NCBI GenBank assembly: GCA_048370855.1
Contig: DBGEOK010000119.1
Span: forward strand, 81,314-145,313
Length of the DNA stretch: 64,000 nt
Source: Limiplasma sp048370855
GTDB taxonomy: Bacteria > Bacillota > Clostridia > Christensenellales > Aristaeellaceae
Direction of reading: 5' to 3'
Below the pieces are notes generated by a model. The model had not been told where the DNA came from and searched no databases. It worked only from the letters and a program-made list of their open reading frames with translations. Positions 27,528-36,379 of this stretch are shown in pieces. How positions within the stretch are numbered: position 1 is the first letter of the stretch; each line of letters begins with the position of its first letter. Both the position numbers and the translations under genes were made by a program.

Positions 27528-29525
27528 TTAAATATCCAAATCCGTTACCAGCTTCGCGTTTTCCTCGATAAACTCGCGGCGGGGCTCGACCTTCTCGCCC
27601 ATGAGCAGGCTCATGATTTCATCGGCGGCCATGGCGTCCTCCACGGTTACCTGCATCATGGTGCGCGTTTCGGGGTTCATGGTGGTCTGCCAAAGCTGCT
27701 CGGAGCTCATCTCGCCCAAGCCTTTATAGCGCTGAATCTCCGGCTTCGGGTCGCGACCGATTTCCTGCATGAGCTTTTCCAGCTCGGCGTCGTCATAAAC
27801 GTAGTACTCCTTTTTGCCCTTGGTCACCTTATACAGCGGCGGCATGGCGGCATAGACATAGCCGTTTTCAATGAGCGGCCGCATATAGCGGTAAAAGAAG
27901 GTGAGCATCAGGATACGGATATGCGCGCCGTCCACGTCGGCGTCCGTCATGCAGACGATGCGGTGGTAGCGCAGCTTTTCAAGATTAAATTCCTTGCCGT
28001 AGCCGCAGCCAAAGGCGGTAATCATGGCTTTGATCTCCTGATTGGACAGGGCGCGGTCGATGCGGACCTTCTCCACGTTGAGGATTTTGCCGCGCAGGGG
28101 AAGGATGGCCTGGAAATAGCGGTCGCGGCCCGTCTTGGCGCTGCCGCCCGCGCTGTCGCCCTCCACGAGAAATATTTCGCATTTCGCCGGATCGCGCTCG
28201 GTGCAATCCGCCAGCTTGCCGGGAAGGCTGGCGCTTTCCAGCACGGTTTTGCGGCGGGTCAGCTCGCGCGCCTTGCGGGCGGCCTCCCTCGCGCGGGCCG
28301 CGCCCACGCAGCGGTCCAGGATGACGCGCCCGACGGCGGGGTTTTCGCCCAAATAGGTGGAAAGCCTGTCGTATACGAGGCTGTCCACGATGCCCCGGAC
28401 CTCGCTGTTGCCAAGCTTCGATTTGGTCTGCCCCTCAAACTGAGGCTCCACCAGCTTTACGCTGATAACGGCGGCCAGGCTCTCCCGCACGTCCTCGCTT
28501 TTTAAATTGCTGTCCGCGGCCTTCAGAAAGCCGAATTGGCGGCCATATTCGTTGATCGCCCGGGTCAATGCGCCGGAGAAGCCGGTGAGGTGCGTGCCGC
28601 CCTCCGGCGTGTGAATGTTATTGGCGAAGGTATAGATGTTTTCCTGGTAGGTGTCGTTATACTGGAGGGCGACCTCAACGGTTGTGCCCTTGACCACGCC
28701 CTCAATGTAAACGGGCTCCTCAAAAAGCACCTCTTTGTTCTTGTTGAGATATTTGACAAATTCGATGATTCCGCCTTCGTAATGGTAAACGCGCTCTACG
28801 AAGGGCTCCACGCGCTCGTCGGTGATGGAGATGCGGATGCCCTTGTTGAGGAACGCCATTTCCCGAAGGCGCACCTTGAGGATGTTAAACTGAAAATCCC
28901 CCGTTTCAAACACACCGTCGGGGTTGTCCTCCCCGCGGGTGTCGGGCCAGAACCGGACGGTGGTTCCGGTGCGGTCGGTCTCGCCCACAACGCGCAGATC
29001 GTAGAGCACCTTTCCGCGCTCGTACTCCTGCTCATAGATTTTGCCGTCCTGGTAGACGGTCACTTTGAAATGACGGCTCAGGGCGTTGACGACGCTCGCG
29101 CCCACGCCGTGCAGCCCGCCTGAAACCTTATAGCCCTCGCCGCCGAACTTACCTCCCGCGTGAAGGATGGTAAGGCAGACCTCCACCGCGGGACGGCCCA
29201 GCTTGGGATGAATGCCGACAGGAAAGCCGCGGCCGTTGTCGCGCACCTCGCAGCTTCCATCCCGATGCAGGAAGACGTCGATGTTCGTACAGAAGCCGGC
29301 CAGCGCCTCGTCAATAGCGTTGTCCACAATTTCATACACGCAATGATGCAGCCCGCGAAAATCCGTGCTGCCGATATACATGCCCGGACGCTTCCGAACG
29401 GCTTCGAGGCCCTCCAGCACCTGGATCTGCGTTTCGTCGTACACGTTTTCATCCACGGCGGTCGCGCTGGCCGCGATGCCTTCCGGCAGGAGGTTCTCGT
29501 TGATTTCTGGGGTCTGATCGGTCAC
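27528..29525 (-). CDS. gyrB: DNA gyrase subunit B
   Basis: Predicted 665 residues, a normal Gram-positive length. The N-terminal GHKL ATPase domain shows RPGMYIGST, the Mg-binding Asn in EIVDNAIDEALAG and the nucleotide loop GLHGVGASVVNALS. The TOPRIM domain has EGDSAGGSAKTGRDR and DADVDGAHIR with the metal-binding acidic residues, and the C-terminal end contains QRYKGLGEM. It supplies ATP hydrolysis to gyrase. The start is GTG at 29525, with GGAGTGG nearby. It has its own promoter (29630-29658) and is followed by gyrA. The usual dnaA-recF neighbours are absent, so this is not the origin region. Confidence 0.97.
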   Translation of the reverse strand: MTDQTPEINENLLPEGIAASATAVDENVYDETQIQVLEGLEAVRKRPGMYIGSTDFRGLHHCVYEIVDNAIDEALAGFCTNIDVFLHRDGSCEVRDNGRGFPVGIHPKLGRPAVEVCLTILHAGGKFGGEGYKVSGGLHGVGASVVNALSRHFKVTVYQDGKIYEQEYERGKVLYDLRVVGETDRTGTTVRFWPDTRGEDNPDGVFETGDFQFNILKVRLREMAFLNKGIRISITDERVEPFVERVYHYEGGIIEFVKYLNKNKEVLFEEPVYIEGVVKGTTVEVALQYNDTYQENIYTFANNIHTPEGGTHLTGFSGALTRAINEYGRQFGFLKAADSNLKSEDVRESLAAVISVKLVEPQFEGQTKSKLGNSEVRGIVDSLVYDRLSTYLGENPAVGRVILDRCVGAARAREAARKARELTRRKTVLESASLPGKLADCTERDPAKCEIFLVEGDSAGGSAKTGRDRYFQAILPLRGKILNVEKVRIDRALSNQEIKAMITAFGCGYGKEFNLEKLRYHRIVCMTDADVDGAHIRILMLTFFYRYMRPLIENGYVYAAMPPLYKVTKGKKEYYVYDDAELEKLMQEIGRDPKPEIQRYKGLGEMSSEQLWQTTMNPETRTMMQVTVEDAMAADEIMSLLMGEKVEPRREFIEENAKLVTDLDI

Positions 29526-29629
29526 TACATTCCACTCCCTCTGCGCGCCGCCGCGCCGGTTGTCGCCTGAGCCCAGGCAAGTTCAAACGTCGTTTATGCC
29601 GATGATTTTTCATGGACGGCACTAGCTTT

Positions 29630-29658
29630 AGTATACCATTTTTCACCCAAACTGAAAA
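29630..29658 (-). promoter_or_regulatory. Promoter of gyrB-gyrA
   Basis: Minus strand TTTTCA, 17 bp, TATACT with a TGG immediately before the -10 (extended -10). The leader to the GTG is about 97 nt. The same hexamers drive the peptidoglycan-binding protein gene at 43.6 kb. Confidence 0.75.
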
Positions 29659-29697
29659 GGGGTTTCTACCTTATATATTGCAAAAACGGAGAAATTG

Positions 29698-29739
29698 ATA
29701 AAAAAAGGCTGAAACGCCTGTTTCGTAAGCGTTTCAGCC
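29698..29739 (-). terminator. Terminator of the gltX-to-ybaK operon
   Basis: Minus strand GGCTGAAACGC and GCGTTTCAGCC, an 11-bp perfect stem with an 11-base loop, followed by TTTTTTT. It lies 17 bp after the ybaK stop codon. Confidence 0.9.
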
Positions 29740-29756
29740 AGACCGCGCGAGCCGTT

Positions 29757-30224
29757 TTATGCTTGTTTGCCGATATCCACCCAGCCTGCCGCGGCCGAGG
29801 CGTCCTCAAGCTGCGGGATGGTAACCTCAACCGCGCTGTTACGGCTGCCCGCGGCGGGAAAGACCGTTTCAAAGCGCTTGAGCGATTCATCCAGGTATAC
29901 CGCCACGCCTTCGGGAGCGAGGAACGGGCATACGCCGCCCACCGGAAAGCCGGTCAGCTCCGCGACCTGCTCCGGGCCGAGCATGACGGCCTTTTGATGG
30001 AACCGAGCTTTAAACTTGGCATTATCCACGCGCGTATCGCCTGCCAGCACTATTAACGCCGGTGCGCCGTTTACCATAAAGGACATTGTCTTGGCAATCC
30101 TGCACGGCTCGCAGCCGGCCGCGCGCGCCGCAAGCTCCACCGTAGCGCTGGATTCGGAAAACTGATGCACCTGATCGCCAAGGCCGCGCGCGGTTAGGAA
30201 TTGTTTTACCTGTTCAAAGGTCAC
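29757..30224 (-). CDS. ybaK: YbaK/EbsC-family aminoacyl-tRNA deacylase
   Basis: Predicted 155 residues, the size of a free-standing YbaK/ProX-type editing domain. Typical features are VHQFSESSATVELAARA, the CRIAKTMSF segment with the conserved Lys, DTRVDNAKFKARF, and the Gly-rich GFPVGGVCPF loop that shapes the pocket. These proteins hydrolyse mischarged tRNA such as Cys-tRNA(Pro) in the cytosol. The GTG start at 30224 is supported by AAAGGAGG with an 8-bp gap; the ATG inside that gap is out of frame. It is the last gene of a long operon headed by gltX and leuS, so synthesis of aminoacyl-tRNAs and their proofreading may be co-expressed. The exact mischarged substrate cannot be read from the sequence. 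Confidence 0.88.
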   Translation of the reverse strand: MTFEQVKQFLTARGLGDQVHQFSESSATVELAARAAGCEPCRIAKTMSFMVNGAPALIVLAGDTRVDNAKFKARFHQKAVMLGPEQVAELTGFPVGGVCPFLAPEGVAVYLDESLKRFETVFPAAGSRNSAVEVTIPQLEDASAAAGWVDIGKQA

Positions 30225-30256
30225 CGGGCATACCTCCTTTGTGTAGGGAACGGGGA

Positions 30257-31084
30257 TTACGGCTGCGGCGTGCTGCGCATACACAGGTAGCTGAGGGGAA
30301 GGGAAGCCGCCGCCGCGCAAAGCTGAATCCAGGGCCATTGCCGTTCCATCCACCGAACCGCGTTGAACAGCCATTTCATCCATTGCACGCCCATCACCAT
30401 CAACTCGCCCTCGCTGGCGCGTTCCAATGCCGCGACCGTTTGCTGAACGGCTGGAATCAGCATCGTAAGGAACAAAACCAGCGGCACGCCCACAAGCACG
30501 GAGACGGTGACGGCCTTGCTGCGCCGGAGGCAGCAGCCGAGCAGATAAAACAGGCAGGACCACTCCAGCGTCCAGAGAAGCTGATTGGGAAGCGCGTATA
30601 GCGCGTCCGAAAGGGTTTGGGAAAAGACCTGCGCGCTGTTCAGGCTTTGATCGTAGTATGAAATTAACGAAAACATACCGGGATTGGCGCTGTTCAATAC
30701 AAGAAGGAGGACGCTTGCCCCGGCGCTCAGGAGCAGCGTGCAAACGAGCATTGCCGTCATCCATCCAATCAGCGACAGGACGGAACCAAGCCAGACGGAG
30801 GTACGGGGGGTACCGAAGCGCAGCAAAAACCGCGTGCCGCCGTCGGCCGCCGCACAGGCGAATACGAGCGCCGACAGGAGCGTGATACCCATATTCGCGG
30901 ACACGCCGAGCCCCTCATATTCTCCAAGGGTAAAGAGCCCCATTAAGAGGGACAGCACGTCGGCCGAAAGCAGGATGACCAGCACCCAGAGCAGCGTCCG
31001 CCCTATGCGCGCGCGATGGTAGCGAAACACGCCTCTAAGCCGCGAAGCCGTAAACCAGTCCCTATTTTCAAGCGTTGTCCGCAT
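30257..31084 (-). CDS. ABC transporter permease
   Basis: Predicted 275 residues with six hydrophobic segments (near residues 30-48, 65-80, 97-125, 160-185, 190-215 and 240-265) and no soluble domain. It matches the ABC-2-like permeases that pair with BcrA/YtrB-type ATPases. Its ATG at 31084 follows AAGGAGGAG and overlaps the ATPase gene by 17 bp, so the two are coupled. Substrate unknown; drug or peptide export or membrane stress relief are typical for the class, but no GntR regulator or sensor kinase is adjacent to hint at which. Confidence 0.8.
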   Translation of the reverse strand: MRTTLENRDWFTASRLRGVFRYHRARIGRTLLWVLVILLSADVLSLLMGLFTLGEYEGLGVSANMGITLLSALVFACAAADGGTRFLLRFGTPRTSVWLGSVLSLIGWMTAMLVCTLLLSAGASVLLLVLNSANPGMFSLISYYDQSLNSAQVFSQTLSDALYALPNQLLWTLEWSCLFYLLGCCLRRSKAVTVSVLVGVPLVLFLTMLIPAVQQTVAALERASEGELMVMGVQWMKWLFNAVRWMERQWPWIQLCAAAASLPLSYLCMRSTPQP

Positions 31085-31991
31085 GATGCTCCTCCTTTTC
31101 TTCCGTCAGAAACACGAACAGCCTTTGCAAGCTGACGGGCGCGCCCTGTATGCCGGACGAGGAGAGGATGCGCTCCCGATCTTCCGGGCGGTTCAGACGC
31201 AGATGAAGAACCAGCGAGCCCGCCAGCTCCTCCTCGCGGAGGATATCCGCGCCCGCCGCGGCGGCGCGGACGTCCTCCGGCGCGCCGGATATGCTCAGGT
31301 AGCCTTCCGTCAGCGTTTGTATATCGCCCTCGCACAGCAGCTTCCCATGGTCGATCAGCACGGCGGAATCCAAAACGCGCGCCACCTCGTCAATCAGGTG
31401 GGTGCTTACAAGGAAGGTACGCTCCGGGTGGTTTTTCCGCGTTTCCACAAGCAGGTCGTAGAAGCGTTCGCGCATTACGGCGTCCAGGCCGAGGCTCGGC
31501 TCGTCAAACACCGTAAGCCGGGCGCCGGAGGCAAGCCCGGCGCTCAGCAGCAGCGCCGTCTGCATGCCGCGGCTGTACCCCTTGAGGGGCTTCTTTTCCG
31601 GCAGGTCAAAGCGCTCGGCCAGCCAAGCGGCCCGCTCCTTGCTCCAGCCGGGGAATAGCGATGAACAGACGCTGAAAAACGCCTCCCTGTTTTTCAGCTT
31701 GCCGAAATCCGGCGTGTCTCCGATCAGGCAAAGCTCGCCGAGCGCGAAGGCGTTGTCAAATACAGGCATGCCGAAGAGCTCGACGTTCCCTTCGGACTGC
31801 TTTAGCTGGCCGCTCAGGATGCGAAGCAGCGTGCTTTTCCCCGCGCCGTTACGGCCCAGCAGGCCTGCGATTTGTCCCTCCGCGAGCGAAAAGGTCAGCC
31901 CGTCAAGCGCGACGGTTTTCCCAAACCGCCTTGTCAGGCCGGATACGCTCAACACGCTTCCGTTACCGGTATCTTTGATGGTTCGATTCAT
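31068..31991 (-). CDS. ABC transporter ATP-binding protein (BcrA/YtrB class)
   Basis: Predicted 307 residues. Walker A GRNGAGKST (about residues 45-53), Q-loop region in LCLIGDTPDF, signature degenerated to YSRGMQTAL in place of LSGGQ, Walker B LTVFDEPSLGLD and switch His in VSTHLIDEV. The non-canonical signature is usual for the subclass that partners two-component permeases with six helices. A C-terminal ~80-residue extension follows, as in BcrA-type ATPases. ATG at 31991 with AAAGGAG upstream, 31 bp after the GT-C gene. It forms an exporter with the overlapping downstream permease. Confidence 0.9.
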   Translation of the reverse strand: MNRTIKDTGNGSVLSVSGLTRRFGKTVALDGLTFSLAEGQIAGLLGRNGAGKSTLLRILSGQLKQSEGNVELFGMPVFDNAFALGELCLIGDTPDFGKLKNREAFFSVCSSLFPGWSKERAAWLAERFDLPEKKPLKGYSRGMQTALLLSAGLASGARLTVFDEPSLGLDAVMRERFYDLLVETRKNHPERTFLVSTHLIDEVARVLDSAVLIDHGKLLCEGDIQTLTEGYLSISGAPEDVRAAAAGADILREEELAGSLVLHLRLNRPEDRERILSSSGIQGAPVSLQRLFVFLTEEKEEHHADNA

Positions 31992-32022
31992 GCGATACTC
32001 CTTTCAGGGGGCCAAGCATTTT

Positions 32023-33867
32023 TCAGGCGACGACGGGGGTATTCCCGTCCCATTGCAGCTCGTAGGCCGTCCACACATCCAGGGATTCGTCCCGCGTAAA
32101 GGACAGCGCGTTTTGGTAGACCGTGTTGTCCTCATCCATGAAGACGATATGCGTAATTTGCTTTTCTTTAAGCAGCATGACGAAGTCCTCGCGCGACAGT
32201 CCATCCTGGGCACAGAGCACCACCTTGGCGGGCGCGACGGCATATTGAAGCCATTCCACCCTGTAAGGAGCGCTTTGGATACCATAGAGCACGATGGCGT
32301 CCTCCGGCGCGTCCAGTTCGTCCATCCAGATGTTTTCGGAAAGCTCCGTCAAAAACGGGGGGTCCGGCTGGAGCGCCGTATAGGCGGAGGGCACGAGGCT
32401 TTGATAAATGCCCGGCCAGCCAGAGCACGCGATGAGGACCAGCGCAGCCGCGCCGACACCGGCCAAAGTCCATTGATCCGGCCGATGCTCATGATGGGTC
32501 GCAATGGAGGCTAGCAGCATTGAGACGCCGATTGGGAAGGGACAGAAATACCGTTGCGTCAAAAAATATCGAAAGCGTTCCTCGCCCATGATGACCTCGT
32601 TTTCGCCGTTTGCGCCCGCAAAGGCCGTCATCACGGAAACCGCGTAGCCGAACACAAAAACAACGAAACAGACGGCCGTCCAACTGCATAGGGCGCGCAG
32701 GGGCCGCTTTTTTTCGCGGCGGGCCGCGGCCATCACCAGGGGCAAAAGCACAAGCGCAAGCACCCACACGATCATGGGCGGGGAAAACCGCCCGTCGACC
32801 GAGGGAGTCATGCTTTGGGTAAAGACAGACCACAGCATCGCCGGCAGGCCCTCCGGGACGCTCCACGCGCCGTCGGCCATCGCCTGAAGCTGGGCCGCCG
32901 CCGCGTTTAAATGAGCTCCGCTCAAATGGTTCAGGGCGCAGAACGCCTTCCAGCTCGCATACACCGCAAGCGGGGCAAGGCATGCCAGGCACACCGGCAA
33001 ACGCTTCAGCCCATTGGTTCGGCTCGGTCTTACCACGAACAGCAAAAGCGCTTCCGCCATCAGGGCCCACGCGACGCCGACCTGCTTGATCAGCGTAAGC
33101 GCGCAGAGGCCCAGAGCCATGGCGGTTACGTGAAAGGAGCGGTCCGCCCCGGGCGATCCGACGGCCCATGCCTGAAGGAGCGTATACCCCAGGCAGAGGC
33201 CCAGCGCGGTATCCACCCGAAGCATCGCGTAGGCGTCAACGTTAAAAAGCGCAGGAAACCCAACGGCGAACGCCACGAACACCGGAATCCAGTAGGCGTT
33301 GCGCCAGCGGATGCGCTCTGTCAGCGGCAGGAGGAATATGGCGTAGAAGCTCCAGAGCATGCAATACAGCACGCCCTCATTCCATTCTCCATAAGCGGCT
33401 AAGCCAAACCATTGGTATAGCTGCATGCCGGGGGTATAGGTCATGAAGCGCGGGGACAGGTGCCGGGACGCGTCCACAAGCCCGTCATGCGCGAATATGG
33501 AGCGGGCCTCAACGGCCCAATAATGGATATCGTCCGTCGCAACGACCGTGCGCGCCATACCGCCCGTCCAGAAAAGGGCCGCCAGCAGCACAAAGCAAAG
33601 GAAGCCGGGCGTCAGCACGTTTTGTCCAAAGGATCGTAGCAGCGCCCCGCCGCCTTCCTTCGCTCCGCGCGCGACCGCCAGCGCGACACCGCCCACGCCG
33701 CAGCCGAGCGCGATCCAGGGAAGCCAGGACAACGCGCGCGCCATGGCCAGCGCATAGGCAACCAGCATCAAGGCGCACACGAAGGGCGCCAGAAGCACCT
33801 CAAAGCGTTTTTTCCAAAGGGCGCAGAGGCAAAACAGCGTTGCCGCCAGGCTAAGCAGCATGAGCAA
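32023..33867 (-). CDS. Polytopic GT-C-like membrane protein, family shared with 51855-53744
   Basis: Predicted 614 residues with about 11-12 membrane helices. After the third or fourth helix an extracellular segment reads ATDDIHYWAVEARSIFA, followed by RFMTYTPGMQLYQW. The paralogue at 51.9-53.7 kb has WDDVAYWAMEPKSLWA and TYTPGVQVLQW at the same place. The first-loop Asp pair is typical of GT-C glycosyltransferases. The C-terminal part is soluble and contains a Rossmann-like strand pattern ending HIVFMDEDNTVYQNAL. TTG at 33867 has GGGAGG 8 bp upstream; an ATG two codons later is a less well-spaced alternative. It sits 30 bp after leuS in the gltX operon, which says nothing about its substrate. 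Surface glycan assembly is the likely general role. Confidence 0.65.
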   Translation of the reverse strand: MLMLLSLAATLFCLCALWKKRFEVLLAPFVCALMLVAYALAMARALSWLPWIALGCGVGGVALAVARGAKEGGGALLRSFGQNVLTPGFLCFVLLAALFWTGGMARTVVATDDIHYWAVEARSIFAHDGLVDASRHLSPRFMTYTPGMQLYQWFGLAAYGEWNEGVLYCMLWSFYAIFLLPLTERIRWRNAYWIPVFVAFAVGFPALFNVDAYAMLRVDTALGLCLGYTLLQAWAVGSPGADRSFHVTAMALGLCALTLIKQVGVAWALMAEALLLFVVRPSRTNGLKRLPVCLACLAPLAVYASWKAFCALNHLSGAHLNAAAAQLQAMADGAWSVPEGLPAMLWSVFTQSMTPSVDGRFSPPMIVWVLALVLLPLVMAAARREKKRPLRALCSWTAVCFVVFVFGYAVSVMTAFAGANGENEVIMGEERFRYFLTQRYFCPFPIGVSMLLASIATHHEHRPDQWTLAGVGAAALVLIACSGWPGIYQSLVPSAYTALQPDPPFLTELSENIWMDELDAPEDAIVLYGIQSAPYRVEWLQYAVAPAKVVLCAQDGLSREDFVMLLKEKQITHIVFMDEDNTVYQNALSFTRDESLDVWTAYELQWDGNTPVVA

Positions 33868-33897
33868 ATGGCCTTCCCTCCCGTGCTTGCGCCGTTT

Positions 33898-36318
33898 TTA
33901 TTTCACAATCAGGTTACACAGCCTTCCCGGCACAAAGATGACCTTGACGATGGCCCTGCCGCCTGCGATCTGCCGGATTTCTTCGCGCTCGGGCAGTTCC
34001 TTTTCCGCCTGCTCCCGGGTAAGGTCCGGCGAGACCATGACGCGCCCGCGCACCTTGCCGTTGACCTGCACTGCGATCTCAACCTCGCTGCGCTTCATGG
34101 CGGCCTCGCTGTACGCGGGCCACGGCTCGCGCGCCAGCTCCGTGCCAAAGCCCATTCGCTCCCACATCTCCTCGCAGATATGCGGGGCCACGGGGGAAAG
34201 CAACAAGATAAGCGTGCGCAGCTCGTCCAGCGTACAGCCGCCGGCGGCGTAAAACTCGTTGACCAAAGACATCATCGCGGCGATGGCGGTGTTGTATTTC
34301 ATGGCTTCATAATCGTCGCCGACCTTCTTGATGGTCTCGTGCATCAGCGGCGTCAGCGCCTTGGTATAGCCCTTCCCGTCCTTGACCATATCCATCAGCC
34401 GCCATACGCGGTCCAGGAAGCGCCGGCAGCCGCGCGCGCCGTTGGTGGACCATGGGATGGCCTGGTCAAACGCGCCCATGAACATCTCATACACGCGGAA
34501 GGCGTCCGCGCCCAGCTCGCTTACGATATCGTCCGGATTGATGACGTTGCCCCGGGATTTGGACATCTTTTCGTTATTCTCGCCAAGGATCATGCCATGG
34601 CTGGTGCGCTTCTGGTACGGCTCGGGAGCGGACACCAGGCCCAAATCGTGGAGGAACAGATGCCAGAAGCGGCTGTACAGAAGGTGAAGCGTGGTGTGCT
34701 CCATGCCGCCGTTGTACCAGTCCACGGGCATGAAATAGTCCAGCGCTTCCTTGGAGGCGAACGCCTCGCTGTTTTGAGGGTCGCAATAGCGGAGGAAATA
34801 CCAGCTTGAGCCTGCCCACTGGGGCATGGTATCGGTCTCGCGCCTGGCGGGAGCGCCGCAGGCCGGGCAAGCGGTGTTCACCCAGTCGGTCATCGCGGCG
34901 AGCGGGCTTTCGCCGCTGTCCGTCGGCTCATAGTTCTCCACTTCCGGCAGGAGGACGGGAAGCTGGCTTTCCGGAACGGGCACGGCCCCGCAGTGCGGAC
35001 AATGCACCACGGGAATGGGCTCGCCCCAGTAGCGCTGGCGGCTGAAGACCCAGTCGCGCAGCTTATAATTGACCTTGCGCTCGCCCAGCCCCTTCTCCAT
35101 GAGCCAGGCGACGATCTTTTTCTTGGCCTCGGGCACGCGCAGGCCGTCCAAAAAATCGCTGTTGACCAATACGCCGTCCGCTATATCGGTATACGCTTCC
35201 TTGCCGATGTCGCCGCCGGCCACAACCTCCACCATGGGGATGCCGAACCTGGCGGCAAACTCCCAGTCCCGGGTATCGTGCGCGGGCACGGCCATAATCG
35301 CGCCGGTTCCATAGCTCATCAGCACATAATCGCTGACCCAGATGGGAATTTCCTTGCCGTTGACGGGGTTGACGGCGCGCAGGCCGTCTATTCTGACGCC
35401 GGTTTTTTCCTTGGCCAGCTCGGTTCGTTCAAAATCGCTCTTTTTGGCGGCCTCCGCGCGGTATGCGGCGATATCGCCGTAGTTGACGATCTCGTCCCGG
35501 TATTTCTCGATCAGCGGATGCTCGGGGCTTACGACCATATAGGTCGCGCCGAAAAGGGTATCCGGCCGCGTGGTAAAGACCCTCAGCTTTTCCGGCTTGC
35601 CCGCGAGCTGAAAGTCCACCTCGGCGCCCTCGCTGCGGCCGATCCAGTTGCGCTGCTGGGTTTTGACCTTTTCGATAAAGTCCACATGCTCTAAGCCGTC
35701 CAGCAGCTTTTGGGCGTAATCGGTGATCCGGAGCATCCACTGGCTCTTGACCTTGCGCACCACCTCGCCGCCGCAGCGCTCGCAGACGCCGCCCACAACC
35801 TCCTCGTTGGCCAGGCCGCATTTACAGCTCGTACACCAGTTGATGGGCATTTCCGCCTTGTAGGCAAGGCCATGCTCCAGCAGCTTGAGAAAAATCCATT
35901 GCGTCCACTTGTAATACGCCGGGTCGGTGGTGTTGACCTCACGGGTATAATCGAAACTGAAGCCCAAGCGCTTTAGCTGCTCGCGGAAGTGGTCGATGTT
36001 TTTTTGGGTGACGGCCGCGGGGTGAACCTTGTTTTTGATGGCGAAATTCTCCGTAGGCAGGCCAAACGCGTCGTACCCGATGGGGTAGAGCACGTTATAG
36101 CCCTCCATGCGGCGCTTGCGGGCGATGATATCCAGCGCCGTGTTGGAGCGCGGATGGCCGACGTGGAGGCCGTTGCCGCTGGGGTAGGGGAACTCGATCA
36201 GGCAGTAATACTTGGGCTTGTCGCTGGGGAATTCCGCGTTGAACACGCCGGTTTCCTCCCAGCGCTTCTGCCATTTCTTCTCGATCTTTTCCGGGTGATA
36301 GGCGGGACGCTCGTGCAT
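33898..36318 (-). CDS. leuS: Leucyl-tRNA synthetase
   Basis: Predicted 806 residues, standard for bacterial LeuRS. It attaches leucine to tRNA-Leu. HIGH motif in PYPSGNGLHVGHPRSNTALD, zinc-binding cysteines in CTSCKCG...CERCGG, CP1 editing domain with the Thr-rich stretch FTTRPDTLFGATYMV and the Asp-rich loop VPAHDTRDWEFA, a second CPHCG...CPACG knuckle, KMSKS in NNEKMSKSRGNVI, and an anticodon-binding helical domain with a C-terminal tail ending RLCNLIVK. ATG at 36318 follows AAGGAGAG; the upstream open frame overlaps gltX and is not used. It lies 61 bp after gltX and 30 bp before the GT-C gene. Confidence 0.97.
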   Translation of the reverse strand: MHERPAYHPEKIEKKWQKRWEETGVFNAEFPSDKPKYYCLIEFPYPSGNGLHVGHPRSNTALDIIARKRRMEGYNVLYPIGYDAFGLPTENFAIKNKVHPAAVTQKNIDHFREQLKRLGFSFDYTREVNTTDPAYYKWTQWIFLKLLEHGLAYKAEMPINWCTSCKCGLANEEVVGGVCERCGGEVVRKVKSQWMLRITDYAQKLLDGLEHVDFIEKVKTQQRNWIGRSEGAEVDFQLAGKPEKLRVFTTRPDTLFGATYMVVSPEHPLIEKYRDEIVNYGDIAAYRAEAAKKSDFERTELAKEKTGVRIDGLRAVNPVNGKEIPIWVSDYVLMSYGTGAIMAVPAHDTRDWEFAARFGIPMVEVVAGGDIGKEAYTDIADGVLVNSDFLDGLRVPEAKKKIVAWLMEKGLGERKVNYKLRDWVFSRQRYWGEPIPVVHCPHCGAVPVPESQLPVLLPEVENYEPTDSGESPLAAMTDWVNTACPACGAPARRETDTMPQWAGSSWYFLRYCDPQNSEAFASKEALDYFMPVDWYNGGMEHTTLHLLYSRFWHLFLHDLGLVSAPEPYQKRTSHGMILGENNEKMSKSRGNVINPDDIVSELGADAFRVYEMFMGAFDQAIPWSTNGARGCRRFLDRVWRLMDMVKDGKGYTKALTPLMHETIKKVGDDYEAMKYNTAIAAMMSLVNEFYAAGGCTLDELRTLILLLSPVAPHICEEMWERMGFGTELAREPWPAYSEAAMKRSEVEIAVQVNGKVRGRVMVSPDLTREQAEKELPEREEIRQIAGGRAIVKVIFVPGRLCNLIVK

Positions 36319-36379
36319 CAAGATCTCTCCTTTTATCCATTCTCTGCGCCGGCAAAAGGGCGTAAACGCCGTTCCGGTC

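Noticed and set aside
25421..27571. 716-codon plus-strand open frame opposite gyrA
   Set aside because: Exact antisense of a conserved gyrA reading frame; no start signals and no protein resemblance.
29526..29660. Replication origin near gyrB
   Set aside because: No dnaA, dnaN or recF and no cluster of DnaA boxes seen; gyrBA here is a separate unit.
31483..31520. Possible two-component or GntR regulator for the ABC exporter
   Set aside because: No such gene lies in or near the operon; all flanking frames are accounted for.
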